From Methanocorpusculum sp. (GTDB taxonomy: Archaea; Halobacteriota; Methanomicrobia; Methanomicrobiales; Methanocorpusculaceae), in NCBI GenBank assembly GCA_017387505.1, contig JAFOFB010000022.1, forward strand, positions 19,464-83,463: a stretch of DNA of 64,000 nt, in the 5' to 3' direction. Below, piece after piece: positions 45,033 to 53,729 of this stretch. How positions within the stretch are numbered: position 1 is the first letter of the stretch; each line of letters starts with the position of its first letter. The notes under the pieces are model-generated. The model saw nothing but the letters and a program-made list of their open reading frames with translations, was not told the origin of the DNA and did not search any database. The position numbers and the translations under genes were made by a program.

Positions 45033-47112
45033 CCATGTCTGTCTGATAATATCCGGCTTTTGCCATCTCTTTTTTAACATCTGCCGGAAGGCATACCGAA
45101 AACTTCCATAAGTTATCCGGAAGAGTGGGGAGTTCTTCAAAAGAATTCGGACTGCTGCTTATTTCAATAAGTGCTCTTGATACATCATATCCTGCATCCG
45201 GGTTTTCAAATCCGAATATCCGAACAGCAAATGGTGTTATCTTAAACTCATGTCTTCCGGATAGGTTCTGTCTCAAAAGATATGCAATAACACGGTTCAC
45301 CGTCTCTCCGGCAAAAGTCGAGACAACAACAGACCAGCCGTTTACTTCAGGCTCGGTTCTTATGTGAAGTTTCCCTGGCGTGATGTCATCTGGAAGTCCA
45401 AGGATTAAATCCTCAAGCATCTCTGCTTCGTTTTCCGGAAGGGGCAGAAGAGTTCTCCTTCTGGATATTATTTCAGACACTCCAAGACATATTAGTTCTG
45501 AAAGTCCGGCAGAGCTTCCGCTTCCGCCCCAGAAAGGACGCTTAAGTCCTCTGGACGCGGATGACGGCTCAATCAGGGCACGTCTGTGTACATCATCTCT
45601 GTGTAAAAGCCGCCATGTCTTTCCGGTGAATGTGAAAACTCTTCCAGGGTCTCCTGCAACAAATCTGGCATCAAGAGTTCCTATAACAGTCCCGTCTGGA
45701 AGAACAGCGAGGTATCCTCCTGTGTCCTGTATTACTGAGATTAGTGCCTTCCAGTTGGATTTTCCAAACTCAGCTTCAGCTTTTTCACCTAAGAGGTACA
45801 AGTCTCCCGAGCGCGACAGATATCCCTGCTCTTCCATATATGAAAGAATTTCTTCGATTGTATCAGTCGGGATTTTTGAAAACGGGGTAAGAGCCAGAAG
45901 GGATGATATAATCTGCCGTTTTCCAAGTCCCATCCTTCCTTTAAGCAGAATTAAGAGCTGATGTGCCAGAACGTCAGCAGGGTATTTTGGAGGCTTTAGG
46001 GATTCTGATTTGTGCTGCATCGCAGACTCAACAGCGGCTGATGTAATCAGCAGTTCGCATGGGTTCTGGAGAATAAAGACCATCCTTGATGGCTTGTCCC
46101 GTCTTCCGGTACGCCCGAGCCTTTGGAGAAATGAAGCGGCAGAAAGAGGAGGTCCGAACTGTACAACCAGATCCAAATCTCCAATGTCGATTCCAAGTTC
46201 CATAGTGCTCGTGCATATAACACAAGTCTCGCCGCCTAAATCAAAAGAAGCCTCAGCCGCTTTTCTATCTTCAGGGCTTACTGACGAGTGGTGTATGAAA
46301 ACATTTGTCAGCAGGTTTTTGAGAGGTTCAATAAGTCTCTCGGCAAGACTTCTGCTTTCAACAAATATCAGAGACTTTTTTCCGCGTACTGCATCTGCGG
46401 CCGCTTCTATGCGTGCGAAAAAGTCTGGCTCGACAACAAACGAGAACTCTTTTTTTGACGGCGGCGACGGGATGGAAACAAGTTTCTGATTTCTGTCAGG
46501 TGCAGACATCCAGGATAGAAGCTCATTCGGGTTTCCAACTGTTGCAGAAAGCCCGATTCTTGTGATGTGATTTTCCGAAGCGAATGAGAGTCTGTCAATC
46601 AGGCATCTGAGATGAACTCCTCTTGATGTTTCGATAAAAGCATGAATTTCATCTATGATAATGAACCTAAGATTTGAGAATGCATGACGCGAGTCGCGTG
46701 AGGATAATAGAACCTCCAAAGACTCAGGGGTTGTTAAAAGAATATCAGGTTCTTCGCCGGACTGAAACTTCCATCTCTCGGAACCACTAACATCTCCGTG
46801 CTGAACTGCCGCTTCAAGTCCTGCACGTCTTACAAGAGATAAGACACGTTCTGTCTGGTCGTTGATTAAGGCCTTTAGAGGTGATATGTAAACCGCAGAC
46901 AGATGGCCTGTTGGATTTTTTAGAATCGAATCGATTACTGGAAGAAAAGCGGCTTCGGTCTTTCCTCCGGCTGTCGGGGCTAAAACAAGAATGTCGCATC
47001 CTTCGAAAACGGCCTGGATAGCAGCCTCCTGAACCTCGCGGAGGCTGTCCCATTTAAGACCTGAGATTAAAATCTCCTGCAGAACAGGATGAAGCCCTGA
47101 AAAAGTACTCAT
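45001..47112 (-). CDS. Lhr-like DEAD/DEAH-box helicase
   Basis: A 703-residue superfamily 2 helicase resembling the Lhr core. Walker A is LAPTAGGKTEAA near residue 45, the Walker B box is IIIDEIHAFIET near 150, and motif VI LQRLGRTGRRDKPSRM near 320. The C-terminal third is the winged-helix and accessory part. It is shorter than bacterial Lhr and probably acts in DNA repair or recombination. It overlaps the thioredoxin gene by four bases. Confidence 0.88.
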   Translation of the reverse strand: MSTFSGLHPVLQEILISGLKWDSLREVQEAAIQAVFEGCDILVLAPTAGGKTEAAFLPVIDSILKNPTGHLSAVYISPLKALINDQTERVLSLVRRAGLEAAVQHGDVSGSERWKFQSGEEPDILLTTPESLEVLLSSRDSRHAFSNLRFIIIDEIHAFIETSRGVHLRCLIDRLSFASENHITRIGLSATVGNPNELLSWMSAPDRNQKLVSIPSPPSKKEFSFVVEPDFFARIEAAADAVRGKKSLIFVESRSLAERLIEPLKNLLTNVFIHHSSVSPEDRKAAEASFDLGGETCVICTSTMELGIDIGDLDLVVQFGPPLSAASFLQRLGRTGRRDKPSRMVFILQNPCELLITSAAVESAMQHKSESLKPPKYPADVLAHQLLILLKGRMGLGKRQIISSLLALTPFSKIPTDTIEEILSYMEEQGYLSRSGDLYLLGEKAEAEFGKSNWKALISVIQDTGGYLAVLPDGTVIGTLDARFVAGDPGRVFTFTGKTWRLLHRDDVHRRALIEPSSASRGLKRPFWGGSGSSAGLSELICLGVSEIISRRRTLLPLPENEAEMLEDLILGLPDDITPGKLHIRTEPEVNGWSVVVSTFAGETVNRVIAYLLRQNLSGRHEFKITPFAVRIFGFENPDAGYDVSRALIEISSSPNSFEELPTLPDNLWKFSVCLPADVKKEMAKAGYYQTDMVREILSGLDF

Positions 47113-47453
47113 GAACGGAATACTGAGTTTAGCTCTTCTCTAAACTTCTCCTGACTGATTGCGCCAAGCCTGATTTTCTGAACCGTTCCGTTTTGGATGT
47201 ACATGATTGTTGGAATCGAGTTAATCTGAAGCTCCTGAGCAATCCACTTGTTCTCGTCTGTGTTGCATTTACAGAACTGAACTTCCGGATACTCCTTTGC
47301 TGTCTCTTCAAAAATAGGGGCAAAGTATCTGCATGGGCCACACCACTCTGCCCAGAGGTCAACTACAACATTTGGTATCTTTAAGGTGAATGTATTGAAG
47401 TTTGTCTCATCCAGGTGGACAACAGGCTGTGCTTCTACCGGCGGGTTTGTCAT
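47109..47453 (-). CDS. Thioredoxin
   Basis: A 114-residue thioredoxin with the active site WAEWCGPCRYFAPIF at about residues 34-48 and the cis-proline in INSIPTIMYI. It reduces disulfides in the cytoplasm. It precedes the Lhr-like helicase with a four-base overlap, an arrangement without an obvious functional link. Confidence 0.94.
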   Translation of the reverse strand: MTNPPVEAQPVVHLDETNFNTFTLKIPNVVVDLWAEWCGPCRYFAPIFEETAKEYPEVQFCKCNTDENKWIAQELQINSIPTIMYIQNGTVQKIRLGAISQEKFREELNSVFRS

Positions 47454-47510
47454 GATTGTTTGTTTGCTGTGCGAGGATAAGATATTTGCGAAGGGAAATA
47501 ATAAATGGGA

Positions 47511-47680
47511 AACCGCGAATCAGCGCGAATCCCAGCGAATCGCGTTCCGTTAATCCGGACTCTCACAAGCCTCCGGCTTGTTCGTGGCATCGCATGTCTT
47601 TCAGCCATGCTCAAGGCTCGAGCATGCTCTCGCCATTCGCCAACGTCCGGCGGAACGCTGGTTCGCGCTGCCGGCGCTCA
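47511..47680 (-). repeat. GC-rich hairpin repeat family, copy 1 (with about 45-base insert)
   Basis: This copy is the inverse of the one at 47717-47845 and of that at 62688-62814. Conserved outer parts are AACCGCGAATCAGCGCGAAT and CGGAACGC, which pair with GCGTTCCG elsewhere in the copy. It has an extra stretch of about 45 bases at 47590-47634 holding the stem GAGCATGCTC. The inner loop stem ACAAGCC/GGCTTGT differs from copy 2 but keeps pairing. Together the facing copies fill the gene-free stretch 47454-47903. Confidence 0.8.
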
Positions 47681-47716
47681 CTGTTTTGATATTGAATATG
47701 TATCATAATGATTTTT

Positions 47717-47845
47717 GCGAGCGCCGGAAGCGCGAGTCAAGCGTTCCGCCGAGCGCTGGCGAATGCCACGAGCATACTCTTAAGAGTATGCGAGAGCGAT
47801 GGAAACGGAACGCGATTCGCCATGATTCGCGCTGATTCGCGGTTT
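47717..47845 (+). repeat. GC-rich hairpin repeat family, copy 2
   Basis: A 129-base copy in opposite orientation to copy 1, 36 bases away. The inner stem is GCATACTCTTAAGAGTATGC, a perfect palindrome, where the other copies have ACAAGCC pairs. Outer sequence GCGAGCGCCGGAAGCGCGAG and the end GATTCGCGGTTT are shared. Short reading frames running through the copies are conserved only because the repeat is; I do not treat them as genes. Confidence 0.8.
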
Positions 47846-47903
47846 ACCTCTTTTTCAAAATGGATTCAGTGTTTATCTCGTGATAAATAATTTTGAGGTA
47901 AAT

Positions 47904-48818
47904 TCAGACCTCGTATCGCATCGGAAAACCGTGTCCCGGACAGAGAATCCAGCCGCCGGCATCCAGCAGAGCAAACATCTCCGCACGTTCAGCCTTTGCT
48001 TTTACTGAGTCATCGTTCATTGTGCCAAGCATTGCTGTTCCCATCTGAATAAACTCCTTCTGGCTATCTGCCATGTCTGAAGGATTTACAAGAGTGTCTC
48101 CTGTAAAGACAATTCTGTTCTCTTTTTCGTAGAGAATAATAGACCCTCCAATGTGTCCTCCAGACGTCTCATACACAGCAAATGAAAGAGGCCCAATGTT
48201 TAACGTGCCTATATATGAAAGAGGCTTGTCTGTTTCCGGCTCGAATGTATTTAGAGCACGCATATTTGCTGTATCTGCTGAAATATCGCGGGACAGCAGA
48301 CTGCTTATGCGGTAAACAGGAGTTCTCTTCGGATTTCTTTCGCGAAGGTTCGGTTTTCCTTCAGCACGTCCTAAGAAATCGTCATATGATGTTTTGCTCA
48401 TCCAGATGTTTTCGAAACCTGACAAGAGACCTGCGTGGTCCATATCCATGTGAGTTAAAATCAGATCCTTTTTTCTTTCGTCGTAGTCCGGGAAGATGGA
48501 GCGAAGTGTTGCAAGAAGCTGTTCTGCATAGCACGGGAACCCTGAATCAACCAGAACAAGTCTGTCTTCAGTCTCGATTACGTATGTTGTGCTTCCGCAA
48601 AACGGCTCGATGTACCACAGGCGTCCTGCCGGAATCTTACAGGAATCAATTCTTGGCGGTTCGTTTTTTACCATGAAGTCCGCATACTTGAAAAGACTGT
48701 CAAGAGATACGTTTTCATCTGTTTTGTTTACCTGTTCAAGAAGCTCTTTGGCCTCGGCATCTGACAGACCGCAGAGGGACACAGCATAAGATACATCATT
48801 TGGATTGTAGGAAGGCAT
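47904..48818 (-). CDS. Metallo-beta-lactamase-fold hydrolase
   Basis: A 304-residue hydrolase of the glyoxalase II/lactonase-like group. Metal ligands appear in LILTHMDMDHAGLLSG, ETSGGHIGGSIILYE, VFTGDTLVNPS and the final LCPGHGFPMRYEV. The first 60 residues form a helical leader with no signal peptide. The substrate cannot be told from sequence. It diverges from the homocysteine operon. Confidence 0.88.
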   Translation of the reverse strand: MPSYNPNDVSYAVSLCGLSDAEAKELLEQVNKTDENVSLDSLFKYADFMVKNEPPRIDSCKIPAGRLWYIEPFCGSTTYVIETEDRLVLVDSGFPCYAEQLLATLRSIFPDYDERKKDLILTHMDMDHAGLLSGFENIWMSKTSYDDFLGRAEGKPNLRERNPKRTPVYRISSLLSRDISADTANMRALNTFEPETDKPLSYIGTLNIGPLSFAVYETSGGHIGGSIILYEKENRIVFTGDTLVNPSDMADSQKEFIQMGTAMLGTMNDDSVKAKAERAEMFALLDAGGWILCPGHGFPMRYEV

Positions 48819-48884
48819 ACAGATTCCTAAATGTTGTCCGTTAATTAATAAAGGATTTCTGAATCAGTGAAGGTAACACTTCAA

Positions 48885-48892
48885 TTTATATA
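48885..48892 (+). promoter_or_regulatory. TATA box of the homocysteine operon
   Basis: TTTATATA lies 27 bases before the ATG at 48919, giving a start of transcription near 48912 and almost no leader. This decides the translation start: the upstream in-frame ATG at 48895 would precede the transcript. Confidence 0.65.
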
Positions 48893-48918
48893 GAATGAAA
48901 AGAAAGAATACAGATATT

Positions 48919-50421
48919 ATGTACAAATCCATCGACGAAATTAACGAAAGAATTCGTGATGGAAGTGTTCGTGTGGCAACGGCTGAAGAAATGCCGGACA
49001 TTGTCGAGGAGCTCGGCACTGCAGGCGCTTTGAAGGAAGTGGACGTTGTTACAACGGGTACTTTCGGAGCTATGTGTTCTTCCGGTGCGTTCTTTAACTT
49101 CGGACACCCGGAACTTCCAATCCGCATGGAGAAGATGTTCTTAAACGGTGTTGAAGCACACGCAGGTGTGGCTGCTGTTGACTGTTATCTTGGAGCAACC
49201 CAGGAGTCAGAAACTCTCCACTCCGACTACGGAGGAGCACATGTTATCGAGGACTTCATCAGCGGAAAGTCCGTTGAGCTTGAGGCACGTGCAAAGGGAA
49301 CGGACTGCTATCCGAGAAAATCCATAACCAATGAGTTTACCTTAGATGAGCTTAACCAGGCAATTATGGTAAACCCGAGAAACTCATATCAGTGTTACAG
49401 TGCCGCAACCAATATGGGAAGCAGACCAATTAAGACCTACATGGGTTATATGCTTCCGGGACACAGAAACATCACATACTCAGGAGCCGGATGTTTATCT
49501 CCGCTTCCAAACGATCCAACCTACTCTGTAATCGGTTCAGGAACTCCGATTTTCATCGGCGGTGCAAATGGTATTGTCATCGGTGAGGGAACACAGCACT
49601 CTCCGGGTGCAGGTTTTGGAACTCTCATGACCACCGGAAACATGAAGGAGATGTCAACAGACTTCGTCCGTGCTGCAACCATGACTGGATATGGTGTTAC
49701 CATGTATCTTGGTATCGGTATTCCAATCCCGCTCTTAAACGAGGAGATTGTAAAGCATACTGCTGTTCGCGATGAGGATTTAGTAACTGAAATCGTTGAC
49801 TATGGAACTCCGTCCCGTGACAGACCTGCTGTTCGTAAGGTAACTTATGCTGAACTTAAGAGCGGTTCTGTTGAAATCAACGGTGAAGAAATCAGAACCT
49901 CTCCTGTTTCCAGTTTCCAGAAGGCACGCGAAGTGGCAGCCGAGCTTGGCCGGAGAATTGAGAACGGTACTTTCACTATGGCTCTTGCCACCCGTCCGAT
50001 TAATGCTGTAAAGCGCAACCGCCCGATGGCTGAGAAAGGAAACACTGTCTATGTTTCCGAGCTGATGGAGACAAAGTTTGTTACTATCACCGGTCAGGAA
50101 AGCGTAAAGGAGGCAGCAAAGAGACTTCTCGTTGGAGAAACCAACCACCTTCCGGTAATCGATTCAGAGAACCGTGTGATTGGAATTGTTACAACCTATG
50201 ATGTCTCGAAGGCATTCGCAAACGACGAGCAGGATTTATCCGTTGCCGAGATTATGACAAAGAATGTCATCACAATCAGCCCGGATTCCCCGGTTGACTT
50301 CGCTGCCAGTGCTTTACAGAAACACAACATTGGATCTCTCGTGGTTGTTGATAAGAACCGCCGTGTGCTTGGTCTCTTAAACTCTTATGATTTGGGAGAT
50401 CTTGTTGGAAGGAGGGGCTAA
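48919..50421 (+). CDS. COG1900 homocysteine biosynthesis protein (L-aspartate semialdehyde sulfurtransferase) with CBS domains
   Basis: A 500-residue protein of the MA1821 (COG1900, DUF39) family, reported to make homocysteine from aspartate semialdehyde with sulfide in anaerobes. Conserved parts are GTFGAMCSSGAFFNFGHP near residue 43 with a reactive cysteine, and GSGTPIFIGGANGIVIGEGT near 210. Two CBS domains follow (VYVSELMETKFVTITGQESV, then EIMTKNVITISPDSPVDFA). The start at 48919 is set by the TATA box. First gene of a three-gene operon. Confidence 0.92.
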   Translation: MYKSIDEINERIRDGSVRVATAEEMPDIVEELGTAGALKEVDVVTTGTFGAMCSSGAFFNFGHPELPIRMEKMFLNGVEAHAGVAAVDCYLGATQESETLHSDYGGAHVIEDFISGKSVELEARAKGTDCYPRKSITNEFTLDELNQAIMVNPRNSYQCYSAATNMGSRPIKTYMGYMLPGHRNITYSGAGCLSPLPNDPTYSVIGSGTPIFIGGANGIVIGEGTQHSPGAGFGTLMTTGNMKEMSTDFVRAATMTGYGVTMYLGIGIPIPLLNEEIVKHTAVRDEDLVTEIVDYGTPSRDRPAVRKVTYAELKSGSVEINGEEIRTSPVSSFQKAREVAAELGRRIENGTFTMALATRPINAVKRNRPMAEKGNTVYVSELMETKFVTITGQESVKEAAKRLLVGETNHLPVIDSENRVIGIVTTYDVSKAFANDEQDLSVAEIMTKNVITISPDSPVDFAASALQKHNIGSLVVVDKNRRVLGLLNSYDLGDLVGRRG

Positions 50422-50424
50422 GCT

Positions 50425-50811
50425 ATGAAACTTAAGGTTGAGTTTGACCGCTTAGGCGTTCAGGAGCCAAGTATTGCACAGGCAATTCTTGAGACTGGAA
50501 TTGCTGCCAACATCGAGCGTGCAGTAATTGACGGTGATGAGGGATGGACTCTTATCAGTGTTGCAGATGATGAGGTTGAGCGTTTCATCGCTGCTCTTTC
50601 AAAGCCGGGAGTATCTATTCGCATTCAGAAAAATGCAGTGTCTCACAACATCACAGAGTGTGTTGACTGCGGTCTTTGTATCAGCATCTGTCAGAAGAAG
50701 GTATTTTCCTTTGATGAAGGCTGGAAGCTTGTTGTTGAGCCGGAACGCTGTGTATTATGCGGACGCTGTGCGGAGTTCTGCCCGCAGCGTGCTTTAAGCA
50801 TTCTTAAGTGA
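50425..50811 (+). CDS. NIL-domain ferredoxin of the homocysteine operon
   Basis: A 128-residue protein with an N-terminal NIL (ligand-binding) domain and two 4Fe-4S motifs at the end: CVDCGLCISICQKK and CVLCGRCAEFCPQRALS. It matches MA1822, the ferredoxin partner of the sulfurtransferase, and likely supplies electrons for sulfur reduction. It follows the previous gene after three bases. Confidence 0.93.
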   Translation: MKLKVEFDRLGVQEPSIAQAILETGIAANIERAVIDGDEGWTLISVADDEVERFIAALSKPGVSIRIQKNAVSHNITECVDCGLCISICQKKVFSFDEGWKLVVEPERCVLCGRCAEFCPQRALSILK

Positions 50812-51515
50812 TGATTCGCGAACATTTCGCGTTTCGCGAAACCATCACTACTATTTTAGCAGATTCAAAGGAGCACATTGAAGCGGCAAAGGAGGGTATG
50901 CTTTCTGCCCGCGATGAGCTTGAGGAGTATATTGGAGCTGAGCCTTTTTTCCAGATGACTTATGAGCCTGTTTTGGTTCCAGAAGGTTCGTCAGTTACTG
51001 TTTCCCGGATGGCTGATGCTGGTTTTGAGGCGTCTGTCGGTCCAATGGCGGCGGTTGCGGCCTCTATTGCCTGGGCTGGCGTTGAATCTATGAAGGAGGC
51101 CGGGGCTTCTTTTGGTTTGATTGACAACGGCGGAGATATTGTTTTAATTTCGGACCGCGATGTGCGTGTCGGGATTTTTGCTGGGGCTGCTTCGAGTTCG
51201 GGGAAGTTTGCTTTTATTGTTCCGCCTCAGAAGGATGTTCTTGGAATATGTACTTCGTCTGCGACGGTTGGTCCTTCTGTTTCTTTCGGGACTGCGGATG
51301 CTGTTGTTTGTTTTTCAAGGAATCCGTCAAAAGCTGATGCCTGGGCAACTTCTTTGTGTAATGTTGTAACGCCTGAGAACTTTTATGAGATTGTGCCGAA
51401 GGATAGTTCGCTTTGCGGGGTTTATGCTGTGTGCGGGGACTGGGTTGGAAGGTTTGGTGTTTTGCCGAGGATTGTTCGCGCTGAAGTTGATGTGGGATTG
51501 ATTACGAAGGGGTAA
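50811..51515 (+). CDS. UPF0280 (COG2122) family protein
   Basis: A 234-residue UPF0280 protein of the MA1715 kind. The family core ASVGPMAAVAASIAWAGVES and ASFGLIDNGGDIVLISDRDV, plus GICTSSATVGPSVSFG, are evident; the fold is related to ApbE flavin transferases. Work in Methanosarcina linked this family to homocysteine formation, and its place here as third gene of that operon supports the link. ATG 50811 overlaps the ferredoxin stop codon; a GTG at 50808 is an alternative. Confidence 0.88.
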   Translation: MIREHFAFRETITTILADSKEHIEAAKEGMLSARDELEEYIGAEPFFQMTYEPVLVPEGSSVTVSRMADAGFEASVGPMAAVAASIAWAGVESMKEAGASFGLIDNGGDIVLISDRDVRVGIFAGAASSSGKFAFIVPPQKDVLGICTSSATVGPSVSFGTADAVVCFSRNPSKADAWATSLCNVVTPENFYEIVPKDSSLCGVYAVCGDWVGRFGVLPRIVRAEVDVGLITKG

Positions 51516-51626
51516 AATCAGCCTCAGACACCTGCGCGTAAACCCCTCCTGCATCTTTTGCCGGTTTTTCCGAACTATCTTTTTCACAGGGGCATACAAA
51601 AAAATGATGAGAGGCAAAATCCTGTA

Positions 51627-52040
51627 AATTGCCGGCAATGGGTTTTTTATATCAGTCAGTCACTCAGGCTCGAACTATAAATATCTCAGGCGATTCACAG
51701 AAAAAATCATCTGTTTTACATGTATTCCAAGTCAGTAAATCTCAATCAAAAATAAGCTGTTTTGGCATGTTTTTTCATTTTTCAAAATTTAAGCCCATTT
51801 AATTAGTGTAAGTAAAAAGTCATAAAGGCTCTGGAACACGGAACGGATTTTGCGTAAAGCTGACGCTATCCTGATGTGTCCGGGCAGGTATGTTTTTGGT
51901 GTAAACCTGGATGAAACTATGCCTTCAAGGGCATTTTTGTGATAGTTTTGAGTGGTTGTTTTTCCTGTGAACAGGTTCAGGATATTTATAGGACAACGGC
52001 TTTTCGGTCATTGTTAATAAAACCCGTTGCCGGCAATTTT
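51627..52040. mobile_element. Possible MITE with terminal inverted repeats
   Basis: The left end begins AATTGCCGGCAATGGGTTTT and the right end, read inward on the minus strand, has AATTGCCGGCAACGGGTTTT with one change, displaced by two bases. Each contains the palindrome TTGCCGGCAA. CTGTA lies directly outside both ends (51622-51626 and 52041-52045), a possible target-site duplication. The 414 bases between carry no gene. The rest of the gene-free stretch 51516-52235 holds the structured repeat at 52126-52190 and the perfect short inverted repeat GACATAT/ATATGTC near 52100. Confidence 0.45.
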
Positions 52041-52125
52041 CTGTATTTCCTGCTGTATCATTTTCAGGCATGCCCCTCCCCCTCCGCGCGTGTTTTTTCG
52101 ACATATGATATGTCAAAATCCCCAA

Positions 52126-52190
52126 ACATCTTGTGGCTAAAGACGCGAAGCGTCTGCATGCCACATAGGCGTCGCGGGCATACGGGCGGT
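52126..52190 (+). repeat. Structured covarying repeat, copy 1
   Basis: A nested hairpin: outer stem GTGGC (52133-52137) with GCCAC (52160-52164), inner stem AGACGC (52141-52146) with GCGTCT (52150-52155) around GAA. It is framed by ACATCTT before and ATA plus GTCGCGGGCATACGGGCGG after. The same layout with different but still pairing stems occurs at 63615-63735. Confidence 0.6.
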
Positions 52191-52235
52191 TGAAAAAATT
52201 ATTGAGAGAGGGTGGTTGTGCAGAGCACTTTTTTC

Positions 52236-52418
52236 TCAGACCTTCTTTCTCACGGTCTCCTGTTGTGCAAGCCCGTGGAAGAGGAGGGCACTTTTGACTG
52301 ATGACTTTGAGCAGCCGATACGCCTGGCAATCGCAGGGACAGAGCCTTCCTCCATCACAAGGACAGCAAGTTCTTTTCTGTCGCGCAGTTTTGCATGGGC
52401 TCTCCATGTTGGAATCAT
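52236..52418 (-). CDS. Small helix-turn-helix protein
   Basis: A 60-residue protein containing a clear helix-turn-helix of the homeodomain-like type (SVPAIARRIGCSKSSVKSAL). The N-terminus is basic. It overlaps the upstream gene by four bases (ATGA type), which supports it as a real gene at the end of a phage-like operon. It could regulate that operon or be a small terminase-like DNA-binding protein. Confidence 0.6.
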   Translation of the reverse strand: MIPTWRAHAKLRDRKELAVLVMEEGSVPAIARRIGCSKSSVKSALLFHGLAQQETVRKKV

Positions 52419-52903
52419 GTTTCTGTCACCTCTTCGATTTCGTAGTCCATGAGTCGCTCCTCCTTTTCCGTCAGACGGTCATAGACGTGCTGTGGAACGG
52501 CTTTCGCAAGCTCAGTGGCATTCACGGTCTCGTACCTCTGTATGTCAGAACCAAGCAGGTTTGCGGCTTCTCTGTAGAGGTTCTGTCTTCCGAGAATCTT
52601 TTCCGCGTCTGTTGCTTTGATGTGTACAAGTTTCCCGAAGAGTTCTGTGCTGTAGTGTTCTACTTCACGGACTTTGACTTTCGTGTAGTTCCGATACCTG
52701 GCGTACAGGTTGTATTTTTCTGATGTGAGGTTCTGGTCCTGGATTTCTGCTATCTGGTGCTTGTATTCGAGTTCTACAAAATCAAGCATCCATCGAAGGG
52801 CTTCTCTGGTTTCAAAGAGCCATGCGGCACGCTCGAATCCTGTATTCACCGGGCACGGGTGAGCATCCTGAATAATATCCAGGTATTCCTGCGGGGTTTT
52901 CAT
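52415..52903 (-). CDS. Hypothetical protein of phage-like operon
   Basis: A 162-residue mostly helical, charged protein without recognised motifs (for example EIQDQNLTSEKYNLYARYRN in the middle). It has no signal peptide or membrane segment. It overlaps the HNH gene upstream and the HTH gene downstream by four bases each. Phage-type context suggests a small structural or packaging protein, but that is inference. Confidence 0.65.
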   Translation of the reverse strand: MKTPQEYLDIIQDAHPCPVNTGFERAAWLFETREALRWMLDFVELEYKHQIAEIQDQNLTSEKYNLYARYRNYTKVKVREVEHYSTELFGKLVHIKATDAEKILGRQNLYREAANLLGSDIQRYETVNATELAKAVPQHVYDRLTEKEERLMDYEIEEVTET

Positions 52904-53526
52904 TGGTTTTCCTCCTGTTTGGCTTCTGCTTCTTTTCTGAGTTCTTCGTTGATAATCTGGCGGACGACTGCCTGTTGTAATCCTAATAGGTTTCGGATGG
53001 AGTTAATTGACCGTCCTTTTCTATATGAGTCAAGAATCCTGTCTCTGGTTTCTTTTGGGATTTCGTCAGTTGTGAACTCTTTTAGGTAGGTCTTGTTGTT
53101 GACGATTCTTCGGATTACATCAGGGCTTACATGATACTCTTTGGCTAGTCCTCTCTGGGTGATATTGCATTCTGCGTATCGTTTTCTGATATACTGAGCC
53201 TGTGCGAATGTCAGTACTCCGCGGGTTAAAATCTGGTTTTCGGAGGCAGTTACAAGATGGAGGTTGCAGAGCCTGTTGTCCTGTTTGTTTCCGTTTATGT
53301 GGTCTATCTGCATGCCATATGGAACAGGTCCGTTTGCGGCAACCCAGATGATATGGGAAACAGACAACCGTGAGACCAACTTATACCCGTGATGGTTTAT
53401 CGTGGGTTTGAGAAATCCCTTCTTGGTGTTTGAGTAAACCTCTCCTGTATCAAGAGAAGGAATCCATTCTCCTGTCCTGATTTTGTTCTGGATATAGCAG
53501 TCACTCATTGTACAAAGATTCGGCAT
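52900..53526 (-). CDS. HNH endonuclease with C-terminal HTH
   Basis: A 208-residue phage-type HNH nuclease: the core is YGMQIDHINGNKQDNRLCNL with the catalytic histidine in QIDHINGN, preceded by a short NUMOD4-like segment (IRTGEWIPSLDTGEVYSNTK). The second half has two helix-turn-helix-like stretches (GLAKEYHVSPDVIRRIVNNK). The start at 53526 is chosen because of its AAGGAGGAAAG ribosome-binding site; the longer form to 53595 has none. Such genes are often free-standing homing endonucleases. Confidence 0.85.
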   Translation of the reverse strand: MPNLCTMSDCYIQNKIRTGEWIPSLDTGEVYSNTKKGFLKPTINHHGYKLVSRLSVSHIIWVAANGPVPYGMQIDHINGNKQDNRLCNLHLVTASENQILTRGVLTFAQAQYIRKRYAECNITQRGLAKEYHVSPDVIRRIVNNKTYLKEFTTDEIPKETRDRILDSYRKGRSINSIRNLLGLQQAVVRQIINEELRKEAEAKQEENQ

Positions 53527-53692
53527 TCTTTCCTCCTTCTTTTGTAAGATGTCTGAGTGTGGCAAAGACGCCTTCGATGAACCAACGGTCTGCATTCGGG
53601 GTTTTTGAGGTGTTGTCGTTTGCGATGATGATTGCTGTTTTGAGTTCTTCGCTGTCTTTTGGTGAGCAGTAGAAGGACTGGCGACCGCGCGG
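53501..53692 (-). pseudogene. 5'-truncated gene remnant
   Basis: An open stretch of 64 codons that reads like real protein (contains FYCSPKDSEELKTAIIIAND and ADRWFIEGVFATLRHL, ending SLYNE) but has no ATG, GTG or TTG. The frame is closed upstream by a stop codon that lies in the palindromic promoter of the Sel1 gene. Its end overlaps the HNH start by 26 bases. It is most simply the 3' part of the first gene of the phage-like operon, cut off by a rearrangement. Confidence 0.6.
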
Positions 53693-53707
53693 TCAGGGGT
53701 TTATATA
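53683..53707 (+). promoter_or_regulatory. Palindromic operator and TATA box, copy 1
   Basis: GACCGCGCGGTC (53683-53694) is a perfect 12-base palindrome, followed by AGGGG and the TATA box TTTATATA (53700-53707). The ATG of the Sel1 gene at 53730 is 23 bases after the box, so translation begins near the transcription start. A second copy of the same arrangement occurs at 54645-54668. Confidence 0.6.
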
Positions 53708-53729
53708 GGTCTATGTTGTATGTTATAGT

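Noticed and set aside
47456..47890. Several short plus-strand frames in the intergenic stretch
   Set aside because: They run through the GC-rich repeats, and similar frames occur in the third repeat copy only because the DNA is repeated.
48895..48918. Upstream ATG as start of the COG1900 gene
   Set aside because: It lies three bases after the TATA box and so before the expected transcription start; the ATG at 48919 fits better.
51925..52407. A 160-codon minus-strand frame
   Set aside because: It crosses the MITE end, the structured repeat and the small HTH gene, and is rich in arginine, proline and cysteine as expected of a chance frame in GC-rich DNA.
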